DNA of 64,000 nucleotides from positions 7,800,923 through 7,864,922 of the forward strand of contig OY848922.1 in NCBI GenBank assembly GCA_963693285.1. Direction: 5' to 3'. Origin of the DNA: Xestospongia muta (lineage: Eukaryota; Porifera; Demospongiae; Haplosclerida; Petrosiidae). Below are positions 46,601 through 64,000 of this stretch, in pieces; position 1 is the stretch's first letter, and each line of letters starts with the position of its first letter. The position numbers were made by a program, and so were the translations under genes. The notes under the pieces are model-generated. The model saw only the letters and a program-made list of their open reading frames with translations, had not been told where the DNA came from and made no database searches.

Positions 46601-49072
46601 TCAAAACTTACCTAATAGCAATTTAAATATTGTATTTGATCCTGGATATACCAGTCGCCTAGCAACTACATGTGCTGCTAAATATCTAAAAATAAAATAA
46701 ATTGAAATTAATTAGAATTAATTAATACTAATTAGTAGGGTCATACCTCATTGAATATAATGGAAAATGAATTAACTTCTCAACTAATCCTTTCCTACGA
46801 AGACTTGATAATCGTCTTGGTCTATAATGACATCATGTTTTAGTCATGTGACTATCATGTGACAACATACTTGACTGCTGACTCATCATGTCGGAAGGTA
46901 ACTGGATAGGCAAACATTTCAAAATCATAACCATCAATTCCCGTGGTACGTGCCTAGAAATAGAATTCATAATAATATGAATAGTTTGTGAAGGCAATGA
47001 CTCTGATATGGTAAGGTTAGTTATCATCTTACAAACTACATGTATATTGTTGCTATGGTAATGTTGTTATGACGATTGTTACCATAGAAATAGTTGCTAT
47101 AATCATACATGCTAATTAATTGTTGCTATGGTAACATATATATGTACATGTTGTCTTTTTGTATAAATCATGTGGTTTTATAGATTTTGGATTCAGTTGG
47201 TTTTAAAACTGCTGATTATGCAAAAATAAAACGATACATACACTTTATTAGACTCTTTGCATTGTCTGATAAATTTGGAATAGATGTGGCAATAAATGAT
47301 TTTCTGCCAAAATGTATAGAAAATAGACACTGTGTCTAAGTTCTTTACTTTTTGGCAAAATTATCGATTTTACATGGTAACTAAACAATCCATATGGGTT
47401 CAATATATGGTAGATTTTGAGAGTGCTTCCACTAAATTTGGAACAGCAAACAATGGAGATTATAAAAATTTTAAAAAACCATTAATGCAATAATTAACAG
47501 CAGGAAAGCCACTTAATTTGATGACTTGTGGCAATTCTCAATTTTTAAAAAAGTCCATGGTTCAAACTAAAAAAGTGCTAAACTGCTATGTAACAAAAAT
47601 TTAACCTAAATTAAGTGAAACTTGATACAATTTTAATTTAATTGTTCAAAATTTTAGAATATCTACAATATTAACCTTTTCTTATCACACACACACACAT
47701 ATATATACTATAGTACTATGATCTTATTGGTTATCATAGGAAGATATACAAACATTACTATATGTAATATGTCAAAATGTCACAATCAAATACTTACTTC
47801 AGTTGGACCTAATCGACAATCTCTATTGAAATATTGACGAGTTGATCCCAGAGAGATAAGGAATTCATTATAAGAGTCATTCCTAAATCGTCCTATACCT
47901 AGAAATATAATAACATAATCTAAATATACAATTATATTGTATGTACTCTCTCTTTATGAAATAGTACTTCTTTAAAAGTGACTTGAGATGTTATCATGTT
48001 ACATATACTGTAAGGTACAGTACTTGATATTCATTCATAACTATATTACTGTTAATTAAAGGGATGACCTCTTTTGGAACTAGCCCCACAAAATTACAAG
48101 TGTCTTCAATATATTTTTAATTCAGTGTGTTCTTATTGACAGGACCATTATATCCATACCTCCTCTACTTACCTCTAACAACATAAGCAATTGAAACTGA
48201 TATAGGAATAAATGCAAAAGTTTTTAAAGTCCCCAGTACTCCAGCAATGGAGGGAAATCCTGTAAGCATAGTTGTCATGGTAACAGTAATGATTAGGCAT
48301 TAAAACTTACCTGATCGTACAATGTGGTATATAAAGTAGACCGGTGTCACATGATATGCAAATGAGAACAGAAAATAGGCCTATATCATAATACAGTGGA
48401 TTTAAGAAATAATTTCGTTTTAATTTGTTCATTTTGTTGGATAATTAGATCATATTTCCCTCTACTATATTATGTATGAGACATTAAACTATACATGTAC
48501 CAAGTAATAGCTAATTAGATATAGTAATATAAATTAATTGTCTAATTAAAGGGAATTTCCCATAACACACTAAATAAAACTAAAAGCTAACTATATTACA
48601 GTGAAGCACAAAAAACCAATCATTTACATAATTGAGATTACATCATTATAACATCATTGTATTGACTCTAAAAATAGATTATATGTATTTATAGAATCTA
48701 TTTTTGTCCTTTACAGGAATATCAGCAAGAGAAGTACAGTCACATTGAAAATACTTTACATGCTTGTTAATAATGTATTGTTGTCTTGACCACACTTCTC
48801 ATGATGTCATTTTGTAATTTACTGTTTTAACTAATACTTACCGCTAATAATACATTATCAGCATAAGTCTCCAGTTTATTAGGTGTATAAGGAGTGCCCT
48901 AAATACTTATAAAATACCTTTACTAAGAGTAAAATGGCGGGTATACCTGAGCATTTCTCCCTTGAAAATACATCCTCCTTAGTTTGGGGCCAGTAATACA
49001 ACGAAATAGTCTAACTATTGCCATTGAATGGCGACCAGATGGAGGAGAACCATCAGTAGTACTACTGGCCAT
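42667..49072 (-). CDS. ABHD16A: ABHD16A orthologue, phosphatidylserine lipase-like (555 aa)
   Basis: Twenty exons (5' to 3'): 49072-48947, 48898-48842, 48380-48311, 48259-48173, 47898-47798, 46953-46871, 46821-46747, 46685-46612, 46134-46094, 46048-45941, 45574-45511, 45464-45415, 45105-44994, 44943-44891, 44847-44784, 44204-44087, 44040-43981, 43875-43799, 43491-43346, 42768-42667. The sum is 1668 nt, 555 aa, against about 558 in vertebrates. Membrane segments lie in exons 3-4; then [44 protein letters not shown], nucleophile elbow AWSIGG (Ser), ILDATFDD (Asp) and C-terminal STHCQPLP (His). The family hydrolyses phosphatidylserine to lyso-PS at the ER membrane. The last two exons lie in the right arm of the inverted duplication. 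Divergent from the gene at 49169. Confidence 0.93.
44333..44720 (+). repeat. 58-bp minisatellite, 7 copies (ABHD16A intron)
   Basis: The unit begins GTGTCCTCAATATAGAGGTT and ends AGTATGGGACTAGAACAA, with seven copies exactly 58 bp apart. The left flank (TATAATGGACACTATGGGGC) is also found at 55525, so the array is part of a dispersed element. Confidence 0.9.
45620..45910 (+). repeat. ATCCATTC/ATCCATCA microsatellite block (ABHD16A intron)
   Basis: Imperfect 4-bp based repeat (CCAT/TCAT/TTAT words) between ABHD16A exons 11 and 10. All three forward frames are open because of the short period; none is a gene. Confidence 0.9.
46954..47797. other. largest ABHD16A intron
   Basis: 844 bp between exons 6 and 5. 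No gene or element recognised; (AC)n at about 47686-47699. Confidence 0.5.
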
Positions 49073-49168
49073 AACTGTCACAATCAGTCTGTCAGTCAGA
49101 TAAGGGGTTAATTAAACGAAAGTCGACCACGCCTACCTCTGTACTAATAGTTAAAGCATTACTCAGCA
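49073..49168. promoter_or_regulatory. bidirectional promoter of ABHD16A and the two-pass membrane gene
   Basis: Only 96 bp separate the two divergent start codons, so transcription of both must start within or very near this interval. No TATA box is seen. Confidence 0.6.
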
Positions 49169-50364
49169 ATGTCAGAATATCGAGGTTAGTACAAAAAATA
49201 TTTATATTTAGTGTTTTATGTTATCATTATTATAGAGGATTCCCCTTTGATAACAGAGGATCAGAATCATGATGTAAACGCTACCAGTGTGGTTACTGGC
49301 CAAGGTGATGCTCTCAGACAAAATACTACAACGACTCTATCATCAGATATTAACCCACACAATAATATTAACCATTTGGGCAGGCAAGGTAATCCTATAA
49401 GGCAAGAAACTGGTAGACCACCAAAAGCAGTGCATTTATCTTCTCAAATAGAAGATCCATTATACAATCGTGCTTCGATAGAACGAAGTAAGATAACTTG
49501 ATTCAGTAGTCGGAATATATACATAATTTCATTACTGTAGGGAACAGAAAAAGATGTCGCTACATAACAATGAGTATTATCGTAATATTGGTGACTATGG
49601 TGGTGGTAGCATCCATGGCAGTATCAATAAACCAAATTTTATCTTCTTTTAATCAAAATCCCGATTATAATTACGATTCGCTACCCCAACAACAATATAC
49701 AATTGTACTCGGCTATCAAATAAAGGGATTTATGACAAGAGCGATTGATGTTTTACTTAATAGCAAGGGGTCACTCTCATCGACTGGTATTGGTGTGTGG
49801 TTAGTAAGTCATTATCGTACTAACTGGACTACCATTAATGCAACTATACCTCTCTCTCCTGGCCTTATAACAGATCCGGTCTATGCTTTACAAGAGTCTA
49901 ATATATTCATTGATATCAACAATACTAACATTGACAATGATATTACAATTAAAGTCCATAGACATGGATACAATGAGCCATATTGTCAAACTAGATATGA
50001 CCCCAATATTGTACCAATACGTTTTCAATGTCTCATTCGTGACAATGATTTCTATGAAGTTTATCTCAACACAACTAGTGTCAATAATGCTGCCTCAGTT
50101 AACGTCACACTCCATATCAAGGGAATTGATATCACAAACGACAAGCAGTCGTGCTTACTTACTCAATCCGAATTGTGTCATGTACGAATACCTTCTACCG
50201 GTACATATCACATCATTTTAAGTTTCAAGGAGCTGACAGGCTTTACAATAAATGTGTTTTCGTATCGTTGCAAATTTCTCTACTTCATGATAGTAGGAGG
50301 TGTTGTCTTCATTGTGACTCTTTTGATCCTATGTTACTGTTACAAGTGTTGTCGTAGAAAGTGA
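49169..50364 (+). CDS. two-pass membrane protein with glycosylated ectodomain (363 aa)
   Basis: Exons 49169-49184, 49236-49487 and 49541-50364, frame continuous. A cytosolic N-terminal region of about 90 residues, Ser/Thr/Asn-rich with no signal peptide, ends in a basic stop-transfer patch (RNRKRCRY). Helix 1 is TMSIIVILVTMVVVASMAV (about 98-116). An ectodomain of about 210 residues has sequons NWT, NAT, NTT and NVT and four or more cysteines. Helix 2 is FMIVGGVVFIVTLLILCYC near the C-terminus, with tail YKCCRRK, a likely palmitoylation site. I do not recognise the family. It shares a divergent promoter with ABHD16A, which does not by itself imply shared function. Confidence 0.75.
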
Positions 50365-51433
50365 ATATATTTGTTATTTAAAACTTACATATTATGTACA
50401 AAGTGTAATTTTTGGCAGTCATGTGTACCCTCAATTTTTTCAACTTTTGTATGTTTTAAAAATTTCCTTAAAATGAAAGAAAATTTCATATCAAATGTGC
50501 CATAATGCTATATGCCTACATTCTTCGATATTCTTTATAAGCTTTTAACTAAGAATAACGTGGGACTGTGGTCAATTGTTTAATTCAATTCTAAAAGTCC
50601 AATTTGAATATTAATTTTAATACCTATGTATATGAGAGCTGTTTACATCATTACTGCTATAAATTCATGGAATGTATTAATTTTAATTCAGATTTTTTAT
50701 GAAGATGCTAGATCTTCGACAAAAATGTTCTTATCACTACATTCAGGTAAAGTTAGAATATGGTTCTAAGTTTATGGTAAATTGCTAGATCAGAAACCTA
50801 TGTACCAAACTAATCACATCACTTCATGTAATATCTAATGTAACACTATTTCTAGCATCAGTTGTATTGAACTGTAGTATATAAAGCCACTATATGTGAC
50901 ATAGATCTTTCCCCTATGGTCCATGCATATGATATTAATTAACCAACACTATAGGCAACATTATCCTATACAAATATAATGCTACATTGTACAGTACATT
51001 ATCATATTTATAATGCCCACTAGTGCTTTCAATTACATCATTAACTTACAAAATAGATACTTTTCTTCCTATGTACTTCAACTCCCAATAACAGATAATA
51101 GTTCTGAAGAAGTCAAAGCTTTAACATACCACGACAGGTGATAGTAGTTGAGTGGCACGAACATAACCAAAATGCTTCACTAAGTTCATTCCTTATTTAA
51201 ACATCATACCAACAGTTTCGATATGCTATACTGCTTCCCCATAATATATAATAAAGGTATTACCCTGGGGATGTCCCAATTATAATAATACAAGTTTTAA
51301 TGTTATTTTAGCAACAGATTATTGCTACAAATTATTACAAGTATTCATATGTTAGTGTGGTTTCACAAATACCTGTTTTATAACAAAATCACATACACAT
51401 ATACTTGTAGACAAAATATGGACATTAAAACTA
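50365..51433. other. intergenic region between convergent genes
   Basis: About 1 kb between the 3' ends of the two-pass membrane gene and RABGAP1. No gene or clear repeat recognised. Confidence 0.5.
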
Positions 51434-59191
<7,758 letters not shown>

Positions 59192-59510
59192 CCTAGAAGA
59201 TAATGGACAGTGACACACCCACTATTAGCGTAATATCTAACGCAAAAAATCTAATACTATACAAATACATGTAGAGTGGGACCTACCTATTTATAGCTTG
59301 TGTCAGAGAAAGATTGAGATTATCTTCAGAAAACGACTGGTAGTTTATAACCAGCTGCAAACCATTATAAATCTGTTGATAAAGGGTTAAATTCCGGTTA
59401 ATATACTTACATTTACGGAAATGTAACGGAAACGTTCTGAAATTTATTGAGAAAATGAAATGGGCATTAGGAAGCTAATATTCCGTATACTGCTGTTCCA
59501 CGTGGTTAAG
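59192..59510. promoter_or_regulatory. divergent promoter region of RABGAP1 and PPIL1
   Basis: 319 bp between the divergent start codons. A probable RABGAP1 5' UTR exon with donor GTAGGT ends at about 59287, and TTCTAG just before the RABGAP1 ATG is a plausible acceptor. GGTTAAGATGGCGGATCA around the PPIL1 ATG contains a YY1-like AAGATGGCGG core. Confidence 0.5.
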
Positions 59511-60588
59511 ATGGCGGATCAACCTTCTCAAGTTGTGTTAGAAACTTCAATGGTAAAGACTGTATTAAGCATATTTATCTAATGACTACTATATTTAGGG
59601 ACCTATTTCAATTGAACTATATTGGAAGCACGCGCCAAAAACGTGTAGAAACTTTGCTGAATTAGTAAGTAATAAAAGAAAAAAATGACTCATGTTGGAG
59701 ATATGAACACCATCAGAAGTCCATACTTACTGTATATTATATACATGTACATTCCCTAAGTATTAAAGGATAGCTATTAAAGAAAATGTATAATAATTAC
59801 TTATTATTATCTGGGTCACTATAGGCATTGACTGGTTATTATAAGAATGTCAAGTTTCACAGAATAGTAAAAGTAGAGCCCCTATTATTAATATTATTAA
59901 TTAATTAACTTATAAGATCACAGGATTTCATTATTCAAGGGGGAGATCCTACAGGTACTGGCCGAGGGGGTTCTTCCATATATGGGTATGTTATTGTCTC
60001 ATTTAATTACCATTAATCATAGTTAATTAACAGGGGTTATTTTGAAGATGAGATATCTGATGAATTAAAACATTCTGGTGCTGGTATTGTTTCTATGGCA
60101 AATAGGTAATGATGACATTATAATGACATCATCGTTAAAGAAATATTTCTTATGTAGTGGTCCTAATACTAATGGAAGTCAGTTCTTTATTACATTAGCT
60201 CCAACACAGTGGTTAGATGGTAAGTACTTATCTTTACAAATCACCCACTCACATTAATTGGCTTGCTATAAAGCTCATTTCTAGTTGTCCTATCATTGCC
60301 TGCAAGGTACTGCAGGCACTACAGAACAGTGTCTAAAATTTGATGCTCTATTGCATTACAACAAATCAAAGAGTTCTTGTATCTTTTTGTCGTCTTCCTT
60401 TTAAGGTAAACATACCATATTTGGACGTGTATATTCAGGACTAAATGTAGTTCAGAGAATGAGTTTAGTAGAAGTGGATAGCAATGACAGGTACGTATGA
60501 TGATGTCATAATGATGTCATGTTATATCGTTTGTTTCAGACCAACAGAAAGTATTTTTATATTAAATGGACACAGACCAGAACAATAG
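59511..60588 (+). CDS. PPIL1: PPIL1 orthologue, spliceosomal cyclophilin (161 aa)
   Basis: Eight exons: 59511-59552, 59599-59664, 59825-59872, 59924-59985, 60034-60105, 60158-60219, 60406-60490, 60540-60588; 486 nt. The product is a single cyclophilin peptidyl-prolyl isomerase domain. [67 protein letters not shown] and ILNGHRPEQ are close to animal PPIL1, and the catalytic Arg of FHRI and the QFFIT substrate-binding residues are present. PPIL1 acts in the activated spliceosome through SKIP/SNW1. Length is close to the usual 166. Confidence 0.95.
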
Positions 60589-61125
60589 AAATTATTAACA
60601 TTTTTCCACATAATTACAATGACTATTACTTGTTGTAACAATTAATAAATGTTGGGACCTGTGTTTAATTGAAATTTAAGAAAAAACTTTTAAAAGCAGT
60701 CAAACGTTTTTTTTGCAGTGCTGGTGGAAATTTAAATGATACAATAATAAAATTATACAACATAAAAATGATGTGTAGCTTTTAATCTTTATTCCATCTT
60801 TATCATAATTAGCTACCTTCATCTAAGGCTATGTACTACTACTTCCATTAATGCTAGTAATTCATATTGACCTGGTTTGAGAGGTTATGTATATAGTGAA
60901 TAGTATGAGTAAGATTCTTACAAGAATTTAATTCCATGCCACAATTATTATATTATGTACCATTATTAGGGACCGATTGTACAAAGACATACCTATAATA
61001 ACACTAGTACAAGTAAACGGAGTTAAAAAAATCTATAAATTATATTTAGTTACATTTAAAATGCCTCCCCAGGGGACACTTTGTACTGAGAGGGGAAAAT
61101 CTGCACTAATGCAGCAATCCTGTAT
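60589..61125. other. intergenic spacer
   Basis: No gene. GCCTCCCCAGGGGACACTTT near 61062 resembles the core of the palindrome that follows. Confidence 0.5.
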
Positions 61126-61185
61126 GGACATATTACAATAGTGCAGAATGTCCCCGGGGACATTCTGCACTGGTGTAATATGTCC
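61126..61185. repeat. 60-bp palindrome with perfect 30-bp core
   Basis: The core 61141-61170 is a perfect palindrome (GTGCAGAATGTCCCC and its inverse, no spacer). It extends to GGACATATTACA at 61126 and TGTAATATGTCC at 61185 with two mismatches per arm. Confidence 0.95.
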
Positions 61186-61348
61186 CAAGGAAGAATTTAG
61201 GGGTGACCAAATGTTCTTAAGTGGGAGTGACCTGCTTTCAAATTTCCTTAACTTAAATGCTTCTTGGCTGGCTCGCGAGCTCATGTTTCAACAATGTAAC
61301 TCGACAAGAACACTTTTAACTGCACGTCACTTCGTAAACAGCCTCTAC

Positions 61349-61356
61349 TATATAAG
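61349..61356 (+). promoter_or_regulatory. TATA-like element of cysteine-rich copy c
   Basis: TATATAAG about 95 nt before the ATG, followed by ACAGGAATTGACTAGTGAGA, which parallels the sequence after the TATA element of copy a. Confidence 0.45.
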
Positions 61357-61450
61357 ACAGGAATTGACTAGTGAGATTACAAAGGTTTTGTATTTTAGTC
61401 AATATCTTTCAAGAGACTTATATAATCATTTTCCAGTAGACAGCAGCAAC

Positions 61451-62257
61451 ATGAAGTTCATTTTGGTCTTTGTGGCACTGTTCTGCCTCGCTCAATGTCA
61501 ACCAAAGATTGGTATGTACTTTGTATACATTATATTATGACATTTTTTACTTTATATATTGTCATTTGTAGAGCTAGATAAGTCAAACCCTACCCCTGGA
61601 GGAAGTTTTGGAATTGATGATCGGTTTGAAACATTTTTGGATACAAAAGAAGACAAAGAAGTTCCTACTGAGAACAGTGTAAAACAAGAGGACAAAAGTA
61701 AATATCAAGTTTATTATGTTACATGATACAACAACATAATAATATATAGAATTTGTTTATTACATATGATCTGCTTGTTCTTTTCTCTTACAGTATTAAT
61801 GAATGTTGCCTCCTTATTCATTTTCATTCTATTATAGAAATTACTGCACAGCTCTTCAAGGCAACTACATGTCTTTACTGTATTTGCAGCAAACCAAACT
61901 CTTATGGTAAATAGCTGTATATGGATTTGTAATAATTTAGTGCCCATCTGTTTTATAGGGTATTCCCATTATGCCTTGTGCTACCGATGTAAGTAATGTT
62001 GGTTTTTAGATGTACTGTCATTTTAGCATACTGTAGGCAATGATAGAAGTAAATGCTGGAGGGTTTGTCGTGGTTGCTATTGCAGTGGTCGTCCATACAG
62101 TATGTTCAATATCACTAATTGAATATTTTATTTAGTATTTTAAAATGACGTGCTTGTTTACGTAGGTATCTATGATAGTTACTATGGATTCTGTGCCAGA
62201 TGTAAGTATATATTCATATAAGGGATTGTAATTTTATATAATTATACAGGTACTTAA
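61451..62257 (+). CDS. secreted cysteine-rich two-module protein, copy c (130 aa)
   Basis: Seven exons: 61451-61511, 61572-61697, 61838-61906, 61959-61988, 62037-62099, 62166-62201, 62250-62257. Five of the seven exon lengths (61, 69, 30, 63, 36 and the final 8 nt) equal those of copy b; only exon 2 differs (126 against 111). Signal peptide MKFILVFVALFCLAQC, acidic linker (FETFLDTKEDKEVPTENS), module 1 TCLYCICS ... LCYRC, then KCWRVCRGCYCS, SIYDSYYGFCARCT and stop. The same C-x2-C-x-C-x13/14-C-x2-C modules occur twice. Function unknown. Confidence 0.85.
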
Positions 62258-63039
62258 GTCATCTGCTGCAAATGTTGGATATCATGGAACATTCTAATTA
62301 TAGGCCTTTTTTCTTTTATTGATCTGTAGAAGTTTACAAAACATTTTTTAGAGTTACTTAGGACGATTTTCAGTCAGTTTTTTTTTAAATATGATGTTTT
62401 CATTCATTAATAAAAACATATTTTCAGTCATTTTTTTAACTATTATAATTTCATTCATTAATAAAAACATTTTCTTGTTAAACTGTATATTTGTATTAAG
62501 GATCCTACTCAGCTATTACTTTAGTAAAAGAATGGCCTGGATGAGGTTGAGATATCATAACTATTCATGTGCACAGACTACACACCAAAAAATGTGCAGT
62601 ATTTTTATTAGTCTCATTACTTTTATTATATTATGTTGCTATTATAAAATAATTTGTGATCTGTAAGATCCATATAGATGTTATTAGTTTATGAAATTTC
62701 AATCACAGTATTATAATTATGTTACTGAACACTTGTATCAACACTGTTTAGGAAGCACATTTTTTGTTAAAAATTATAGTTACATTATCAGCCTGCTTTG
62801 CTAGTCCTGCTACTTCAAATGCGAGAACATTTGTGTGAATAAATGATTCCTTGCACACAATCAAAGGCTGTGTACACATTTAATCCATGCATGCAGATAT
62901 AATAACTGGAAGAAAAGATATACAATGACATAAGCATCAAAGAATCTTTATACATAACCTTATAATACTAAACCTCTTTAATTATGTCCAAAACAAACAA
63001 TAATATTGTAGTTGCATGCTGAATTAAGCATGTAAGATA
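62258..63039. other. intergenic spacer
   Basis: A short duplicated TTCATTCATTAATAAAAACAT (near 62399 and 62451) makes a spurious 91-codon ORF. No gene. Confidence 0.5.
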
Positions 63040-64000
63040 GCCATTTGCAATGGAATTTACACACAGTATATTCAGCAATGCGTCTCACTAAATATAAATA
63101 AGCAAGTTATGACTATTTAAATGCATTGCTTACAACTGCATTTTCTGTCTCAACTACATTATCTTATGACATGAGCATATAGATTACATAATATGGGTCA
63201 ATATAGTCAGTTATATGGTGCTATACAATCTTGCTGCTACGTGACTGTACTAATGGTTATAAGATATATTGTTGAAATGTTTTACTACTACCACAATTTC
63301 TAGTACTAGGTATCATACACTACAAAGATTACTCACTGCCTTCATAATGGACTTTATATATTGGATTACACTGACTTGTTTGGCAAGTAGTAACTCGATA
63401 TTGGAATGCACTACTTGTGAGTGCATTGGATAAGCACTATCAAACAATCAAAGAAGTTATTTTAAATAAAACTAAATTTGTTTTACAAGCTTCTAAATCT
63501 TATACTGTAGTGCTAAATCTCCTTCCCATGAACATGGTCAAAGGCATAGCTGCTATAATGTACTACTAGTGCTTGTAAGTGAATGTCCAAACACATATAC
63601 TTTAGTATATCTTTATATGTAGCCTCATTGTATTTCATGTATAATGGGTACCAGATTAGATATAGTAAATTTCAGCAATGTGACTCACTGTAAAATGTAG
63701 TAAATAGACTATTTTCTTGTGAGATGAGCATTATAGGTCGATATAGTCAATTATGTCATACTACATAATAGATTGTTGGTACGTGACGACCAGTTAGTTA
63801 CAGATGCTTTGTTGAAATATTTTAGTATTAACTTATTTAATTACTAGGTATTATATTCTACAAAAACTATATAGATTACATATTAGTAAATATTCAAATA
63901 TAGTTCACTATGTAATGATGTACAAAGGCTTCCTAGTACGTGACTAAAAGTTAGTTACAAATCCTTTGTTGAAATATTATACACCCTGGCTTCAATTATT
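63040..64000 (+). repeat. degenerate tandem repeats at the right edge
   Basis: Three copies, near 63060-63330, 63650-63870 and 63880-64000, share CAGCAATG(C/T)G(T/A)CTCACT, TACGTGAC and TTGTTGAAAT(A/G)TT. The array continues past the window edge. Confidence 0.6.

Noticed and set aside
62391..62666. 91-codon hydrophobic ORF
   Set aside because: AT-rich, caused by a short duplicated TTCATTCATTAATAAAAACAT; no homologue recognised and no splice partners.

Overview
The window looks like nuclear DNA of a compact, AT-rich, intron-rich animal genome, most probably a demosponge of the Amphimedon queenslandica type. The reasons are very short GT-AG introns (often 40-150 bp), animal orthologues (ABHD16A, RABGAP1, PPIL1), an intron-containing tRNA-Leu, and sponge-style multidomain genes (ankyrin-Roc-COR-death, ankyrin-tandem tyrosine phosphatase). 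The species call is inference. All gene models were built by eye from splice sites, reading-frame continuity and remembered family motifs; nothing was searched or aligned by program.

Region by region. 0-8.3 kb: two reverse-strand copies (one cut by the window edge) of a small secreted cysteine-rich gene family, separated by a degenerate tandem array and transposon remnants. 8.8-22.8 kb: two same-strand ankyrin genes in tandem, first an ankyrin-Roc-COR-death protein (a DAPK1-like layout without the kinase), then an ankyrin protein with two tyrosine-phosphatase domains, the first with its WPD-loop acid changed to Asn and the second strongly degenerate. 23.2-26 kb: one decayed and two intact intronless genes for an aerolysin-like candidate pore-forming family. 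26.3-42.4 kb: six genes for small death-domain proteins, each with a 7-nucleotide coding first exon, mixed with a seven-helix membrane protein gene, its pseudogene fragments and segmental duplications. The last two death-domain genes sit head to head in the arms of a large inverted duplication that also copied the 3' end of ABHD16A.

42.6-60.6 kb is housekeeping sequence: ABHD16A (20 exons, reverse), divergent from a two-pass membrane protein gene; RABGAP1 (22 exons, reverse) with a tRNA-Leu(CAA) in an intron and a 195-bp GA/CT tract that runs into a TBC-domain exon; and PPIL1, divergent from RABGAP1. 61.4-62.3 kb holds the third cysteine-rich gene, and the window ends in degenerate repeats.

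The stretch from 8.8 to 42.4 kb is the candidate new system. A nucleotide-binding death-domain protein, a phosphatase-fold protein with ankyrin repeats, candidate pore-forming proteins and a family of stand-alone death-domain proteins lie side by side and show repeated local duplication and decay. Three of the death-domain genes carry the same 10-bp palindrome GTCACGTGAC about 126 bp before the ATG. A shared role in innate immunity or regulated cell death is a reasonable hypothesis, but it rests on domain content and proximity only.
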